DNA from: Massilia soli
Lineage (GTDB): Bacteria > Pseudomonadota > Gammaproteobacteria > Burkholderiales > Burkholderiaceae_D
Assembly: GCF_016809835.1 (NCBI RefSeq)
Contig: NZ_JAFBIL020000002.1
Location: 248,001-312,000, forward strand
Direction of reading: 5' to 3'
Length of the DNA stretch: 64,000 nucleotides
The translations under genes were made by a program, and so were the position numbers. Under the pieces are notes generated by a model. The model was given only the letters and a program-made list of their open reading frames with translations, was not told the origin of the DNA and did not search any database. Of this stretch, positions 8,354-16,480 are shown piece by piece (the first letter of the stretch is position 1; each line of letters opens with the position of its first letter).

Positions 8354-9499
8354 TTAGCCGAACGTGAAGGCGGCCGGCAGGTGCGCCATCAATTCAACAT
8401 CGAGCGCGCGTTCACCGAGCCACACCGCCGCCAGCAGCGCAATCGCCGCCGATCCGCCAACCAGCACCATCCTCCGGTAGAACCAGCTATCCCTGGCCGC
8501 AAACGCCAGCGGCAGGAACACGGCCACAATCGCCAACTGTCCCAGCTCGACACCGGCATTGAATCCGATCAGCGCCAACGCCAGCGAACCTTGCGGCAGC
8601 CCCAGGTCGGCCAGCACGCTGGCAAATCCGAACCCGTGAATCAACCCGAACACAAACGCGGCAATCCAGCGCTTCCCGTGCACGATCGGCACCACGTTGT
8701 TGAGCGCGGCAATCACCACCGACGCCGCTATCGCGCTCTCCACCCAGCGCGAAGGCAGCGATACCAGTCCCAGCGCGGCCATGCTCAGCGTCACTGAGTG
8801 CGCCAGCGTGAACGCGCTGATGATCTTCAGTACATCGATGGCGGCGCTGCGGAAGTCGGGCGCCTTTTCCCAGCGCGCGCCGCGCCATACCAGCACCGCC
8901 GGGAGAAGCAGCGACAGCAGGAACAGGATATGGTCGAAGCCAATCCAGATATGCCACACCCCATGCTTCACATAGTCGAAAAACTCGCCGATGCGGCTTG
9001 ACGCGCCGGAAAGCACGAACGTTTGCTCCGGCTTGTCGACACCGAAAATCGCGGTCCGGGTCGCGCCGTTGGCAGTGATCTTCAGCAGGCCTTTGTGCTG
9101 CGGATCGGTATCGGCAAACAGCCGGTAGCCGATCGCCAGCTGCTTTGGCGCTGCGCTGCACGCTGCCGTGAAGCGCAGCACCGTGTACGCGCCGTCGGTA
9201 TGGTTGTCGATCAGCTGTTCGCCAGCAGTGACGGGGCAGCCCGCAATCGTCAGCCGTGCCAGCGCATACGCCGCAATCGCCTGGTGCTGCGCGCGGATTT
9301 CGTCCCAGGTCAGCTGGCCGTCGCCATTGCCATCGACGCCGATGGCAAACTCCAGGTCGCGCAGGGCGATGTCCCACTGGCCGCGCACCGTCTCGCCTTC
9401 CACTGCCAGGGTCAGGTAACTGTCGCTGGGTTTGTGCGCCGAGGCGGGCAGCACGGCGCCGAGCAGCAGGGCCAGGATGGCAAGCACGCGGCCGATCAT
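8354..9499 (-). CDS. HupE/UreJ_2-family membrane protein with EF-hand-like loop
   Basis: Polytopic inner-membrane protein of 381 residues. After a signal peptide (to about residue 21) comes a periplasmic domain with an EF-hand-like calcium loop, D56-x-N-x-D-G-x-x-x-x-x-E67. The HupE/UreJ_2 membrane domain then has six or seven helices, beginning with HGVWHIWIGFDHILFL (His179, His183, Asp189, His190). Relatives are annotated as putative metal permeases or accessory proteins, usually without experiment; HupE itself transports nickel. The ATG overlaps the stop of the upstream TPR gene, and this is the last gene of the DUF4331 unit. Ion specificity cannot be judged from sequence. Confidence 0.85.
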   Translation of the reverse strand: MIGRVLAILALLLGAVLPASAHKPSDSYLTLAVEGETVRGQWDIALRDLEFAIGVDGNGDGQLTWDEIRAQHQAIAAYALARLTIAGCPVTAGEQLIDNHTDGAYTVLRFTAACSAAPKQLAIGYRLFADTDPQHKGLLKITANGATRTAIFGVDKPEQTFVLSGASSRIGEFFDYVKHGVWHIWIGFDHILFLLSLLLPAVLVWRGARWEKAPDFRSAAIDVLKIISAFTLAHSVTLSMAALGLVSLPSRWVESAIAASVVIAALNNVVPIVHGKRWIAAFVFGLIHGFGFASVLADLGLPQGSLALALIGFNAGVELGQLAIVAVFLPLAFAARDSWFYRRMVLVGGSAAIALLAAVWLGERALDVELMAHLPAAFTFG

Positions 9500-10668
9500 G
9501 CCGGCACCCTCAGGCGCTGCATCAGCGCGCCGATGGCCACGTCTTCAAGCCGGTGCTTCTCGATCCACCGCATCACCGGTTCGGCGGCTTCGCGATTGCC
9601 TTGCGCCAGCGCAGCTTCGAGCACCAGCCGGGTGTCGGCGGGTTCTTTTTGCACCAGCCAGTTCTGCTGCGCGAGGACGAGGGCCGTCTTCGCGTCACGT
9701 TTCAGAAACAGCGTGTAGCGCGCCTGCTCGCGCTGGTGGACGCTGTCGCCGCGCTGCATGGCCGCGCCGAAGCGGGCGTCGAGCTCCTTTACCGCCGCGT
9801 CATAGTCAGCCTTGCGCGCCGCTTGCGGCTGCAGTGCCAGCGCATAGCGCAGCAGCAGGGCGTCGATGCGCTGGTGATCGCGCAGCAGGTCCGCCGCTTC
9901 GCGCGGACGCTTCTGGTCGAGCAGGAAGTCGGCGTAGGCGCCTAACAGATAGCTGTCGCGCGGACTGATCGCCAACGCGCTGCGGAAGCGCGCTTCGGCG
10001 CTTGCGGGGTCGCCGCGGCGGGTTGCCATCTCGGCCAGCAGGGTCAGTACCCAGGCTTGTTCTTCGCGCGGCGCGTCGCTGTTGCGGGCCAGCGTTTGCG
10101 CCAGCAGTTGTTCGCTCGCGGCGAGTCGGCCGGTGACGCCGGCGACATTGCCCACGCATGTGAAGCTGGCCAGCTGCGAGGCGATCGACGACAGCCGCGC
10201 GCAGCTTGCCGTGGCGCCATCGAAGTCGCCGCGTACGGTCTGCACTGTCGCGCGCGTCAGCCATGCCTGGGCATTGCCCGGGTCGGCGGCTGTGATGGCG
10301 TCGAGGTCGTCCATCGCTTCCTGGAAGTGGTGGGTCGATTGCATCAACGTGGCGCGCAGCAGGCGCACTTCATGCGGAGGGGCTTTGGCATTCCACCATG
10401 GCGCGAGCGCCGCTTGTGCATAGCCGAAGTAGCGTGGATCGGTTTCCGCGCGGCCGATATCGATGTAGCGCCGTGCGAGCGTTGTCGCGAGCCTGACGTC
10501 GTTCGGGGATGAGCGAACTTGCTTGCGCAGCCGCTCGATGTCTTGTTGTACTGGGTCTGCGCGGCGCGGCAGGGTCTCGATGACCTGCGATCCGGACGAG
10601 GGCAGGTACGGCGCCGCGTGGGCAGCCAGCGCGGACAGGCATAGCGCGAGAAGCAGGAGTAGTTTCAT
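9496..10668 (-). CDS. Exported TPR-repeat protein of the DUF4331 unit
   Basis: Secreted or periplasmic helical-repeat protein of 390 residues, starting MKLLLLLALCLSALAAHA, a good signal peptide. I chose ATG 10668 because the longer frame up to 10791 runs through the terminator hairpin. The body holds degenerate tetratricopeptide repeats; the clearest are DPGNAQAWLTRATVQTVRGD and SPRDSYLLGAYADFLLDQKR. Function is probably as a protein-protein scaffold. It follows the lipoprotein gene across an intrinsic terminator and overlaps the HupE start, which ties its translation to the membrane protein. No enzymatic motif is visible. Confidence 0.85.
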   Translation of the reverse strand: MKLLLLLALCLSALAAHAAPYLPSSGSQVIETLPRRADPVQQDIERLRKQVRSSPNDVRLATTLARRYIDIGRAETDPRYFGYAQAALAPWWNAKAPPHEVRLLRATLMQSTHHFQEAMDDLDAITAADPGNAQAWLTRATVQTVRGDFDGATASCARLSSIASQLASFTCVGNVAGVTGRLAASEQLLAQTLARNSDAPREEQAWVLTLLAEMATRRGDPASAEARFRSALAISPRDSYLLGAYADFLLDQKRPREAADLLRDHQRIDALLLRYALALQPQAARKADYDAAVKELDARFGAAMQRGDSVHQREQARYTLFLKRDAKTALVLAQQNWLVQKEPADTRLVLEAALAQGNREAAEPVMRWIEKHRLEDVAIGALMQRLRVPA

Positions 10669-10698
10669 GGGAAGCGAAATCGACATTGACGATGAATG

Positions 10699-10733
10699 AA
10701 AAAAGCCGGGCCATGCGTCGTGCATGGCCCGGC
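10699..10733 (-). terminator. Intrinsic terminator inside the DUF4331 unit
   Basis: A perfect 12-bp stem (GCCGGGCCATGC at 10705-10716 with its complement at 10722-10733) has a 5-base loop and is followed on the minus strand by six U residues (10704-10699). It lies between the lipoprotein stop (10742) and the TPR start (10668), so it should reduce expression of the two distal genes. Confidence 0.88.
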
Positions 10734-10741
10734 CTGACTGC

Positions 10742-10987
10742 TTACTGCACCGGCTCGGTATTCTCGGGCGCGGTAACTGCGACTGCGTCAATCGATACCG
10801 GCTCGGTGTCCTCCGGAGCAGAGGCGACCAGCGCCTGGACTGCGGCGAAGAACGCGTCGACCATCGACATCGGCGGTGGCGTCGGCGTTGGCGTTGGCGC
10901 AGGCGGAGGCGAACTCTCCGAGTAGCTGCTGCCGCCGCACGCGCTTAGCGTGGCGGCGATGGCGGCAATGAGTAGAAGCTTCTTCAT
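10742..10987 (-). CDS. Small Pro/Thr-rich lipoprotein
   Basis: This 81-residue protein has a lipoprotein signal ending in the lipobox L-S-A-C (Cys17) after a KK-LLL hydrophobic helix. A short Ser stretch, a (P-T)n-rich spacer (about 27-38) and a mixed 40-residue tail with two related segments (PEDTEPVSIDAVAV and APENTEPVQ) follow. Gly-Gly-Ser after the Cys suggests outer-membrane sorting. AAGGAG lies 8 bases before the ATG, and the gene is 10 bases downstream of the DUF4331 stop. No domain family is recognised. The position between a secreted DUF4331 protein and a TPR protein suggests an anchoring or assembly role (inference). Confidence 0.8.
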   Translation of the reverse strand: MKKLLLIAAIAATLSACGGSSYSESSPPPAPTPTPTPPPMSMVDAFFAAVQALVASAPEDTEPVSIDAVAVTAPENTEPVQ

Positions 10988-10997
10988 GGCGATCTCC

Positions 10998-12491
10998 TTA
11001 TTGCTGCGGCGAGCCAGCCAGCGGCGTTTTCAGGTAAGGGAAGCCCGCGGTGAAGAAGGTCTCATCAAGGTAGGCGCCGTCGGTAAAGCGAATCGCGCCG
11101 GCCGGTGCGTCGGCAGGTACGCAGCCCAGGTTCAGCGTGCACAGCTTGCCCATGACGACGCGCAGTGCGATGTCGACCACGTCGTCGCCAGGGCGGCGGC
11201 CGTTCGGGAAGCCGGCGTTGTCGCCATCGATCACGCCAAGGCGCTTCTGCGAACCGACCGCGGTCGCGGCGATCGAGGTGTTCAGGCGCAGCATTTCTGC
11301 AGGCGTGACGGTGGCCGGCTGGTTGACGCCCTTGACGCCGGTGAGGAAGGCGGCAATCAGGTCGTTACGCGGGAAGTTGGTCGGCGCCTTGGCGCCGGCG
11401 GCGCCGTACAGCACTTCAACCAGCGCAGGCAGCGTCGGGTTGGTGACGTAGTCGGCAAACTGGCCATCGCCCGATGGTTTGCTGGCGTTGAACTTGTCCT
11501 TGTCCTTCAGGCCGATAACGACTTCGTTCACCAGTGGCATGCCGAGGCGCGAGACCTGGGTCCATGCGCCGCCTTCTTTCGAAGGCGCGTTGGCGCCTGG
11601 GGTCGGGTTCAGCAGGCGGCCCTGGCGCATGCTGGCGGTGGTCCATCCGCCGATCACCGGGTCGGCGCCGGCGGTCAGGCACGATGCGGCTACTTCAAGC
11701 TCGATCGAGGTGACGTTTTTGCCAGCGAGGTCGTCGCGCGCGTTGCGTTCGGCGTTGGCCAGGAATTCGACAGCAGGTGCCTTGATGTTGATCAGGTCGA
11801 AGGTCTCGCCAAGATTGACTACGAACGGATCCTTGCGCTGGCCGACGAACATGCGCGCAGGAGTCGAGCAGCCCGGGATATTGACCGCGTAGACGTGCTT
11901 GGCCGCGTAGCCGGCGTAGTCGGGGATCGACTTCTTGCCGATGTTATCGATCGGCTTGTCGAAGGTGGTCGTGCCGCCGGTGGCATTGGTAACTGCGGTG
12001 CGGGCGCCCGAACGGCGGTCGCCGCGCACCACGTTGACGGTGTAGGTCTCGCGCACGTTGGTGCCAGCGGCGTTGACGTCGGAGATCGGCCCGCCGTTGA
12101 TCACCAGCGGAATCGACACTTTCTTGCCGCCGATGGTGAACTGCGCGTCTTTGCCGGTGTTGGTAAAGCGGAACTGGAACGTCAGGTCTTCTTTTGCGTC
12201 GCCGTTATTGTCGACGTGGATCTCATACAGCGCGTCGGGGTCCATCTGGAAATAGTTCGGGCCCGCGCCTGGATCCTGCAGCGGAATGTAGTTGGCGATC
12301 AGGGTGACGAACTGCGAGCGGCCCGCTTCGTAGCTGCGGAACATGTAAAAGTCGGTCGCGTCAATCTTCGGACTCTTGGTGATGAAGGGCGCTTCGCGGT
12401 GGCTCGATGCCATCGCATTCGGCGCCGCGATGGCGGCCAGCGCTACCCCGGCCAGCATCGCCCGCAAGGACTGCTTGATTATGTGTGACAT
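10998..12491 (-). CDS. DUF4331 domain-containing exported protein
   Basis: Secreted protein of about 497 residues built almost entirely of the uncharacterised DUF4331 domain. The mature N-terminus begins with the family signature SSHREAP after a signal peptide (about residues 1-29 ending NAMA). DATDFYMFRSYE and a calcium-binding-looking DNNGDAKED follow. I chose ATG 12491 because GGGGGAG is 7 bases upstream and the signal peptide starts there; an upstream start at 12551 adds 20 residues with no signal character. It is the first gene of the unit DUF4331-lipoprotein-TPR-HupE. Function is unknown. Neighbourhood suggests sigma-controlled envelope or metal physiology (inference). Confidence 0.92.
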   Translation of the reverse strand: MSHIIKQSLRAMLAGVALAAIAAPNAMASSHREAPFITKSPKIDATDFYMFRSYEAGRSQFVTLIANYIPLQDPGAGPNYFQMDPDALYEIHVDNNGDAKEDLTFQFRFTNTGKDAQFTIGGKKVSIPLVINGGPISDVNAAGTNVRETYTVNVVRGDRRSGARTAVTNATGGTTTFDKPIDNIGKKSIPDYAGYAAKHVYAVNIPGCSTPARMFVGQRKDPFVVNLGETFDLINIKAPAVEFLANAERNARDDLAGKNVTSIELEVAASCLTAGADPVIGGWTTASMRQGRLLNPTPGANAPSKEGGAWTQVSRLGMPLVNEVVIGLKDKDKFNASKPSGDGQFADYVTNPTLPALVEVLYGAAGAKAPTNFPRNDLIAAFLTGVKGVNQPATVTPAEMLRLNTSIAATAVGSQKRLGVIDGDNAGFPNGRRPGDDVVDIALRVVMGKLCTLNLGCVPADAPAGAIRFTDGAYLDETFFTAGFPYLKTPLAGSPQQ

Positions 12492-12674
12492 GTTATCTCC
12501 CCCAATAGGTTTATGTGCGTGTGCAAGGGCTTGTACGTGAGAAGTTGACAATCAGATTCACCCATTCAGGTATTTTTTTATAAGTTGTTGCAGGGAGGTT
12601 GCGCAGGCATCGACCGCGCGCACCGGATAATGTTTCCCAAGTAAAATAAGGATCGCCATTCAAAAAAAATCGGT

Positions 12675-13829
12675 ATGCGCATATCCAAACGAATCGCCTC
12701 CGCAGCCCCGCTTGCCACCACCGCAATGCACGGGCGGGTCGACCAGATGAAGCTGATGGGCCAGGAAGTGATCGACTTCTCGATCGCCATCTCTCATTTC
12801 GCCGCGCCGGAATCGGTGCGCGATGCGGTGTCCGAGATGGCGCTCAGGACGGTGTTGCCCTATACCGCTGTGGGCGGCGCGCATGGCTTGCGCGTACGCC
12901 TTGCGGAGAAACTAAGTACCGAGAATTCTGTCGATGCGCGGCCGAGCGAAATCATCGTGACCAATGGCGCCAAGCAGGCGCTGTACGAGGCGATGTATGC
13001 GATGACCGATCCGGGCGACAGCGTCATTGTTTTCCGCCCCTACTGGCCGGCCTATCTCGCCACGTCACGGCTGCTGGGGCTGGAAGTGGTGCTGGTCGAC
13101 CTGCCGGAGGTGTTGACCGGCGCCGTGCTGGACGCATTGCCGCCGGCCCGCTTGCTCATCTTGAACAACCCGCACAATCCAACCGGCAAGGTGTTCACGC
13201 GCGACGAACTCGATGCGCTGGAAAGCTGGCTCGCGCGCACCGGTTGCGCTGCAATTGTTGACGAGAGCTACGAAAAGCTGCTGTACGAGAAGAGCCACCA
13301 CAGCCTGTCGAGCAGTGCGCGCTGGCGCGAGCTCGGCATCGTGACCTTGTTCTCGGCGTCGCAAAGCTACGCCATGATGGGTTGGCGCTGCGGCTTCGCG
13401 GTCGGGCCTGCCGACGTGGTGAGCGCGATGGAAACACTGCAAGGCCCGATCACGGCGGCGCCGTCGGCGCTGACGCAGGTTGCCTGCGAGGCGGCGTTCT
13501 TCTCGGGCGAGCCGCATCGCCTTGTGAGCGACTACCGGGCGCGCTGCGCGCTGGTGATGGATATGCTGTCGCCGGTGCCCTGGATGAGGGTGCGCAGTCC
13601 GGAGTCGGGCCCTTATATCTGGGTTGACGTGACCGCGCTCGGGTGCGATACCGTCGCGTTTGCCGAAAGTCTGCTGACGGAAAAGCACGTCGCCATCATG
13701 CCGGGCGATGCGCTGGGCATGCCAGGCTTCATTCGCATGGGATTCATTTCCGATGACATTGCCACCTTGCGCAAAGGCCTGGCAGCGATTATCGCCTTCG
13801 GACCGCAGATGAAACAGAACAACAGGTAA
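12675..13829 (+). CDS. Aminotransferase class I/II-fold protein lacking the PLP lysine
   Basis: Fold-type I PLP-enzyme homologue of 384 residues. Most active-site elements are present: N168 in NNPHNPTG, D196 and Y199 in VDESYE, and the carboxylate-binding R354 in FIRMGF. At the Schiff-base position, where the family has S-K-x-Y-A-M-x-G-W-R, this protein reads SQSYAMMGWR. Gln230 (codon CAA at 13362-13364) therefore replaces the catalytic Lys. Without it a normal transaminase cycle should not be possible. It ends 5 bases before a sensor kinase gene, suggesting co-expression and perhaps a ligand-binding role. A sequencing error (CAA for AAA) is the main alternative. Confidence 0.88.
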   Translation: MRISKRIASAAPLATTAMHGRVDQMKLMGQEVIDFSIAISHFAAPESVRDAVSEMALRTVLPYTAVGGAHGLRVRLAEKLSTENSVDARPSEIIVTNGAKQALYEAMYAMTDPGDSVIVFRPYWPAYLATSRLLGLEVVLVDLPEVLTGAVLDALPPARLLILNNPHNPTGKVFTRDELDALESWLARTGCAAIVDESYEKLLYEKSHHSLSSSARWRELGIVTLFSASQSYAMMGWRCGFAVGPADVVSAMETLQGPITAAPSALTQVACEAAFFSGEPHRLVSDYRARCALVMDMLSPVPWMRVRSPESGPYIWVDVTALGCDTVAFAESLLTEKHVAIMPGDALGMPGFIRMGFISDDIATLRKGLAAIIAFGPQMKQNNR

Positions 13830-13834
13830 GCACA

Positions 13835-16066
13835 ATGGCGCGTTCACGATGGTCTTTCCCAGGGTTCGATACGGCGCGGCTGAATAGCCTGCGCTGGCGG
13901 CTCCTGTTGCTCGTCGGCCTGGCGATTGCGCCGATGGTGGCAATGACGGTGGCCGCCGGCATCCAGGAGCGCGAGAACGCGCTGGTGAATGCGCGCCAGA
14001 ACCTGCAGCGCCTCGCCAACCTGGCGGCTGCGAACGAGGCGCAGTCGCTGGCGGGGGCGCGCCAGATCCTGCGCGACTTGTCGAGCGTGTCGGACATCAC
14101 CACCGACACCGACAAGTGCAATGAGTTACTGGCCGATATTCTTTCCAAGAATACGATCTATACCAACTTCGGCCTGATCGAAATGAACGGCAACGTCAGC
14201 TGCAGCGCGGTGCCGCTGGCCGCGCCGGTGAACCTGGGCGACCGCCTGCATTTCAAGCGCGCGGTGACCGAGCGGGGCTTTATCGCCAGCCGCTATGTGT
14301 TCGGGCGCGTCATCCAGAAGCATACGATCAACCTGACCTATCCGGTGATTAAGCGCGGGCAAGTCGTCGGGGTGCTGTTCGCGGCGCTCGACTTGACCGA
14401 GCTCGACAAATTTGTCGCCGATGTGAAGCTGCCTCCGGGTACGCTGCTGTGGACCCTGGACGACCAGGGGACCGTGATCTCGCGGCGGCCTGACTCTGCC
14501 GAATGGCTGGGCAAGAAAACCACGCCGACGCTGCATCAGGTGGCGCGCAGCGGCCGCGCGCCGGTGATCGTGCGCGACTTCGACGGCGTCGAGCGGCTGT
14601 ATGCGTCGGCTGGCGTCGGGCAGGGCGAGCTCAGCGATTATCGGGTGCTGATCGGTGTTCCGGAAAATGATTTCCTTGCATCCGCCGAGCAGGACCAGCG
14701 ATTCGTGATTATCGGCTTGATCACCACCGTGTTGCTGGCGGGCCTGGCTGCCTGGTTCGGCGGGAATATCCTGATTGTCCAGCGCATGCGCAGGCTTGCC
14801 GTGACCGCGAACCTGATCGCGTCCGGTTCGCTGGCCACGCGCACTGGCATGCGTTACGGGAATGAAGAAATCAGCGAGCTGGCGCGCTCGCTCGACGAGA
14901 TGGCCGAAGCGCTGCAGCGCAAGGATGCCCAGCGCGATGAGAGCGAAGCCGCGCTGAAGGCGGCGGATCGGCGCAAGGATGAATTCCTGGCCATGCTCGC
15001 GCATGAGCTGCGCAATCCGCTGGCGCCGATTTCGGCCGGCGCGGAGATCCTGAAGCGCTCGGCGACGGCCGACACGTCGACGGCGCAGGCGGCGCTGATC
15101 ATCGCGCGGCAGGCCGAGCACATGACGCGCTTGATTGACGATTTGCTGGACGTGTCGCGCGTCAATCGGGGCTTTATCGAGTTGCATAACGAAACGCTGG
15201 AGCTTGGCGATATCGTCAACGACGCCGTGGAGCAGGTGGGACCGCTGATTGCGCGCAAGACACAACAGCTGACCCTCGATATCTCGCCGGAACCTTGCCG
15301 CGTGAGCGGTGACCGCAAACGGCTGGTGCAGGTGGTGGCGAATTTGCTGAACAACGCGGCGAAGTACACGCCGGTTGGCGGACGGATCAATCTCAATGTG
15401 GGATGCACCAAGGATCTGGTGTTGCTCGCGGTGACTGACAACGGCATCGGCATGGCGCCTGACTTGCTGGCACGGGCGTTCGACTTGTTCGCGCAGGGCG
15501 AGCGCGCGTCGGACCGTTCCGATGGCGGCCTGGGCCTTGGCCTGGCGCTGGTGAAGAAGCTGGTTGGCTTGCATGGCGGTACCGTGACCGCCGAGAGCGA
15601 TGGCTTGGGGCATGGCAGTACCTTGACGCTTGAACTGCCACGCGTGGCCGGCGATGTGGTGCGGCGCGAAGGTGAAGCCGGTGCGGTGATTGCGCCGATC
15701 CCTGCGGGCGCGCGGTGCCTGGTGGTTGACGATAACAAGGATGCGGCGCACATGTTGTCGATGTACCTTGAGGCTTCAGGATTCGACGTGACCGTTGCCT
15801 ATACCGGCGAGCAGGGGCTGCTGGCCGCGTGCGAGAAGCCGCCGGCATTTTGTCTGCTCGATATCGGGTTGCCGGATCTTGATGGAAACGAGCTGGTTGG
15901 CAGGCTGCGTAGCCTGCCCGAGGCGGCGTCCGCGGTGATGATCGCCATCAGCGGGTATGGCCGGGTCGAGGATCGCGATCGGTCGCTGGCGGCGGGGTTC
16001 GATCATTATTTTGTGAAGCCGGTGGATATCGCGGCACTGAGGGAGTTGCTGACTGCGGCTAAGTGA
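13835..16066 (+). CDS. Cache-domain hybrid sensor histidine kinase
   Basis: Inner-membrane sensor kinase of 743 residues. An N-terminal helix (about 22-42), a periplasmic double-Cache-type domain (about 45-285), a second helix (about 290-312) and a HAMP linker (about 313-365) come first. HisKA follows with phospho-acceptor His390 in AHELRNPL, then HATPase_c (N-box NLLNNAAKYTP, G-boxes TDNGIGM and GGLGLGLALV). A C-terminal receiver domain has acceptor Asp676 in LLDIGLPD and Lys in YFVKPVD. It probably senses a small extracytoplasmic ligand and passes phosphate internally to its receiver, then via an unlinked phosphotransfer partner. It starts 5 bases after the lysine-less aminotransferase gene. 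Confidence 0.93.
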   Translation: MARSRWSFPGFDTARLNSLRWRLLLLVGLAIAPMVAMTVAAGIQERENALVNARQNLQRLANLAAANEAQSLAGARQILRDLSSVSDITTDTDKCNELLADILSKNTIYTNFGLIEMNGNVSCSAVPLAAPVNLGDRLHFKRAVTERGFIASRYVFGRVIQKHTINLTYPVIKRGQVVGVLFAALDLTELDKFVADVKLPPGTLLWTLDDQGTVISRRPDSAEWLGKKTTPTLHQVARSGRAPVIVRDFDGVERLYASAGVGQGELSDYRVLIGVPENDFLASAEQDQRFVIIGLITTVLLAGLAAWFGGNILIVQRMRRLAVTANLIASGSLATRTGMRYGNEEISELARSLDEMAEALQRKDAQRDESEAALKAADRRKDEFLAMLAHELRNPLAPISAGAEILKRSATADTSTAQAALIIARQAEHMTRLIDDLLDVSRVNRGFIELHNETLELGDIVNDAVEQVGPLIARKTQQLTLDISPEPCRVSGDRKRLVQVVANLLNNAAKYTPVGGRINLNVGCTKDLVLLAVTDNGIGMAPDLLARAFDLFAQGERASDRSDGGLGLGLALVKKLVGLHGGTVTAESDGLGHGSTLTLELPRVAGDVVRREGEAGAVIAPIPAGARCLVVDDNKDAAHMLSMYLEASGFDVTVAYTGEQGLLAACEKPPAFCLLDIGLPDLDGNELVGRLRSLPEAASAVMIAISGYGRVEDRDRSLAAGFDHYFVKPVDIAALRELLTAAK

Positions 16067-16103
16067 GGGGCTCGGCTACGTGACAGGGCCTCATCGCCCT
16101 CCG

Positions 16104-16122
16104 CGTCGTTCCCGCGAAGGCG
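16104..16122 (+). repeat. Half copy of dispersed CGTCGTTCCCGCG element
   Basis: The sequence CGTCGTTCCCGCGAAGGCG is identical to the left arm of the element at 28584, but the GGGAACCCATAC continuation and the inverted partner are lost. It is therefore a degraded member of the family found elsewhere in the window. Confidence 0.7.
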
Positions 16123-16220
16123 CGCTGCTGCCCGGAATAATCTTGTTGACAATGCCATCGCATCATCGGGTTCGGGGCGCTCACAGAAATCGCGATATTG
16201 AGACTTGGAATGCAAGACTT

Positions 16221-16252
16221 AGCGTCGCCCCTGCCTGCGCAGGGGCGACGCT
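16221..16252. repeat. Perfect 14-bp hairpin related to the dispersed element
   Basis: AGCGTCGCCCCTGC (16221-16234) and its exact complement (16239-16252) flank the 4-base loop CTGC. The CGTCG...CGACG outer part resembles the dispersed repeat arms. It may also terminate transcription from the kinase genes on either side, though there is no T-run. Confidence 0.7.
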
Positions 16253-16480
16253 GGCCTGCATTGCCGATTTCGTTGTGGCTATAGCTTCTAAAACGGCGCT
16301 TGGCTGGCGAGCGATTCGTGTCGCGACATTCAGGAGTCGCCAAGATTCGATCGGCGCGCGGCGTTGAACGGTGTTGCGCAAAACCGCTCTGCAAAGCGCC
16401 AATTGGATCAAGAAGCGTAGCGGCATCGAGGGCGGCACCGTCACGACCGGGTCGCGCCGCGCCCGGTGATTAAGGTACGC

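Larger units (their letters stand above)
16067..16480. other. Intergenic region between convergent kinase genes, with repeats
   Basis: This 414-base gap lies between the two kinase stop codons. It holds a partial copy of the dispersed CGTCGTTCCCGCGAAGGCG element (16104-16122) and a perfect 14-bp stem hairpin (16221-16252) of the same family. No coding frame with a ribosome binding site was found in either direction. Confidence 0.6.

Noticed and set aside
10668-10791. N-terminal extension of the TPR gene to ATG 10791
   Set aside because: Would translate the intrinsic terminator and lose the signal peptide start.
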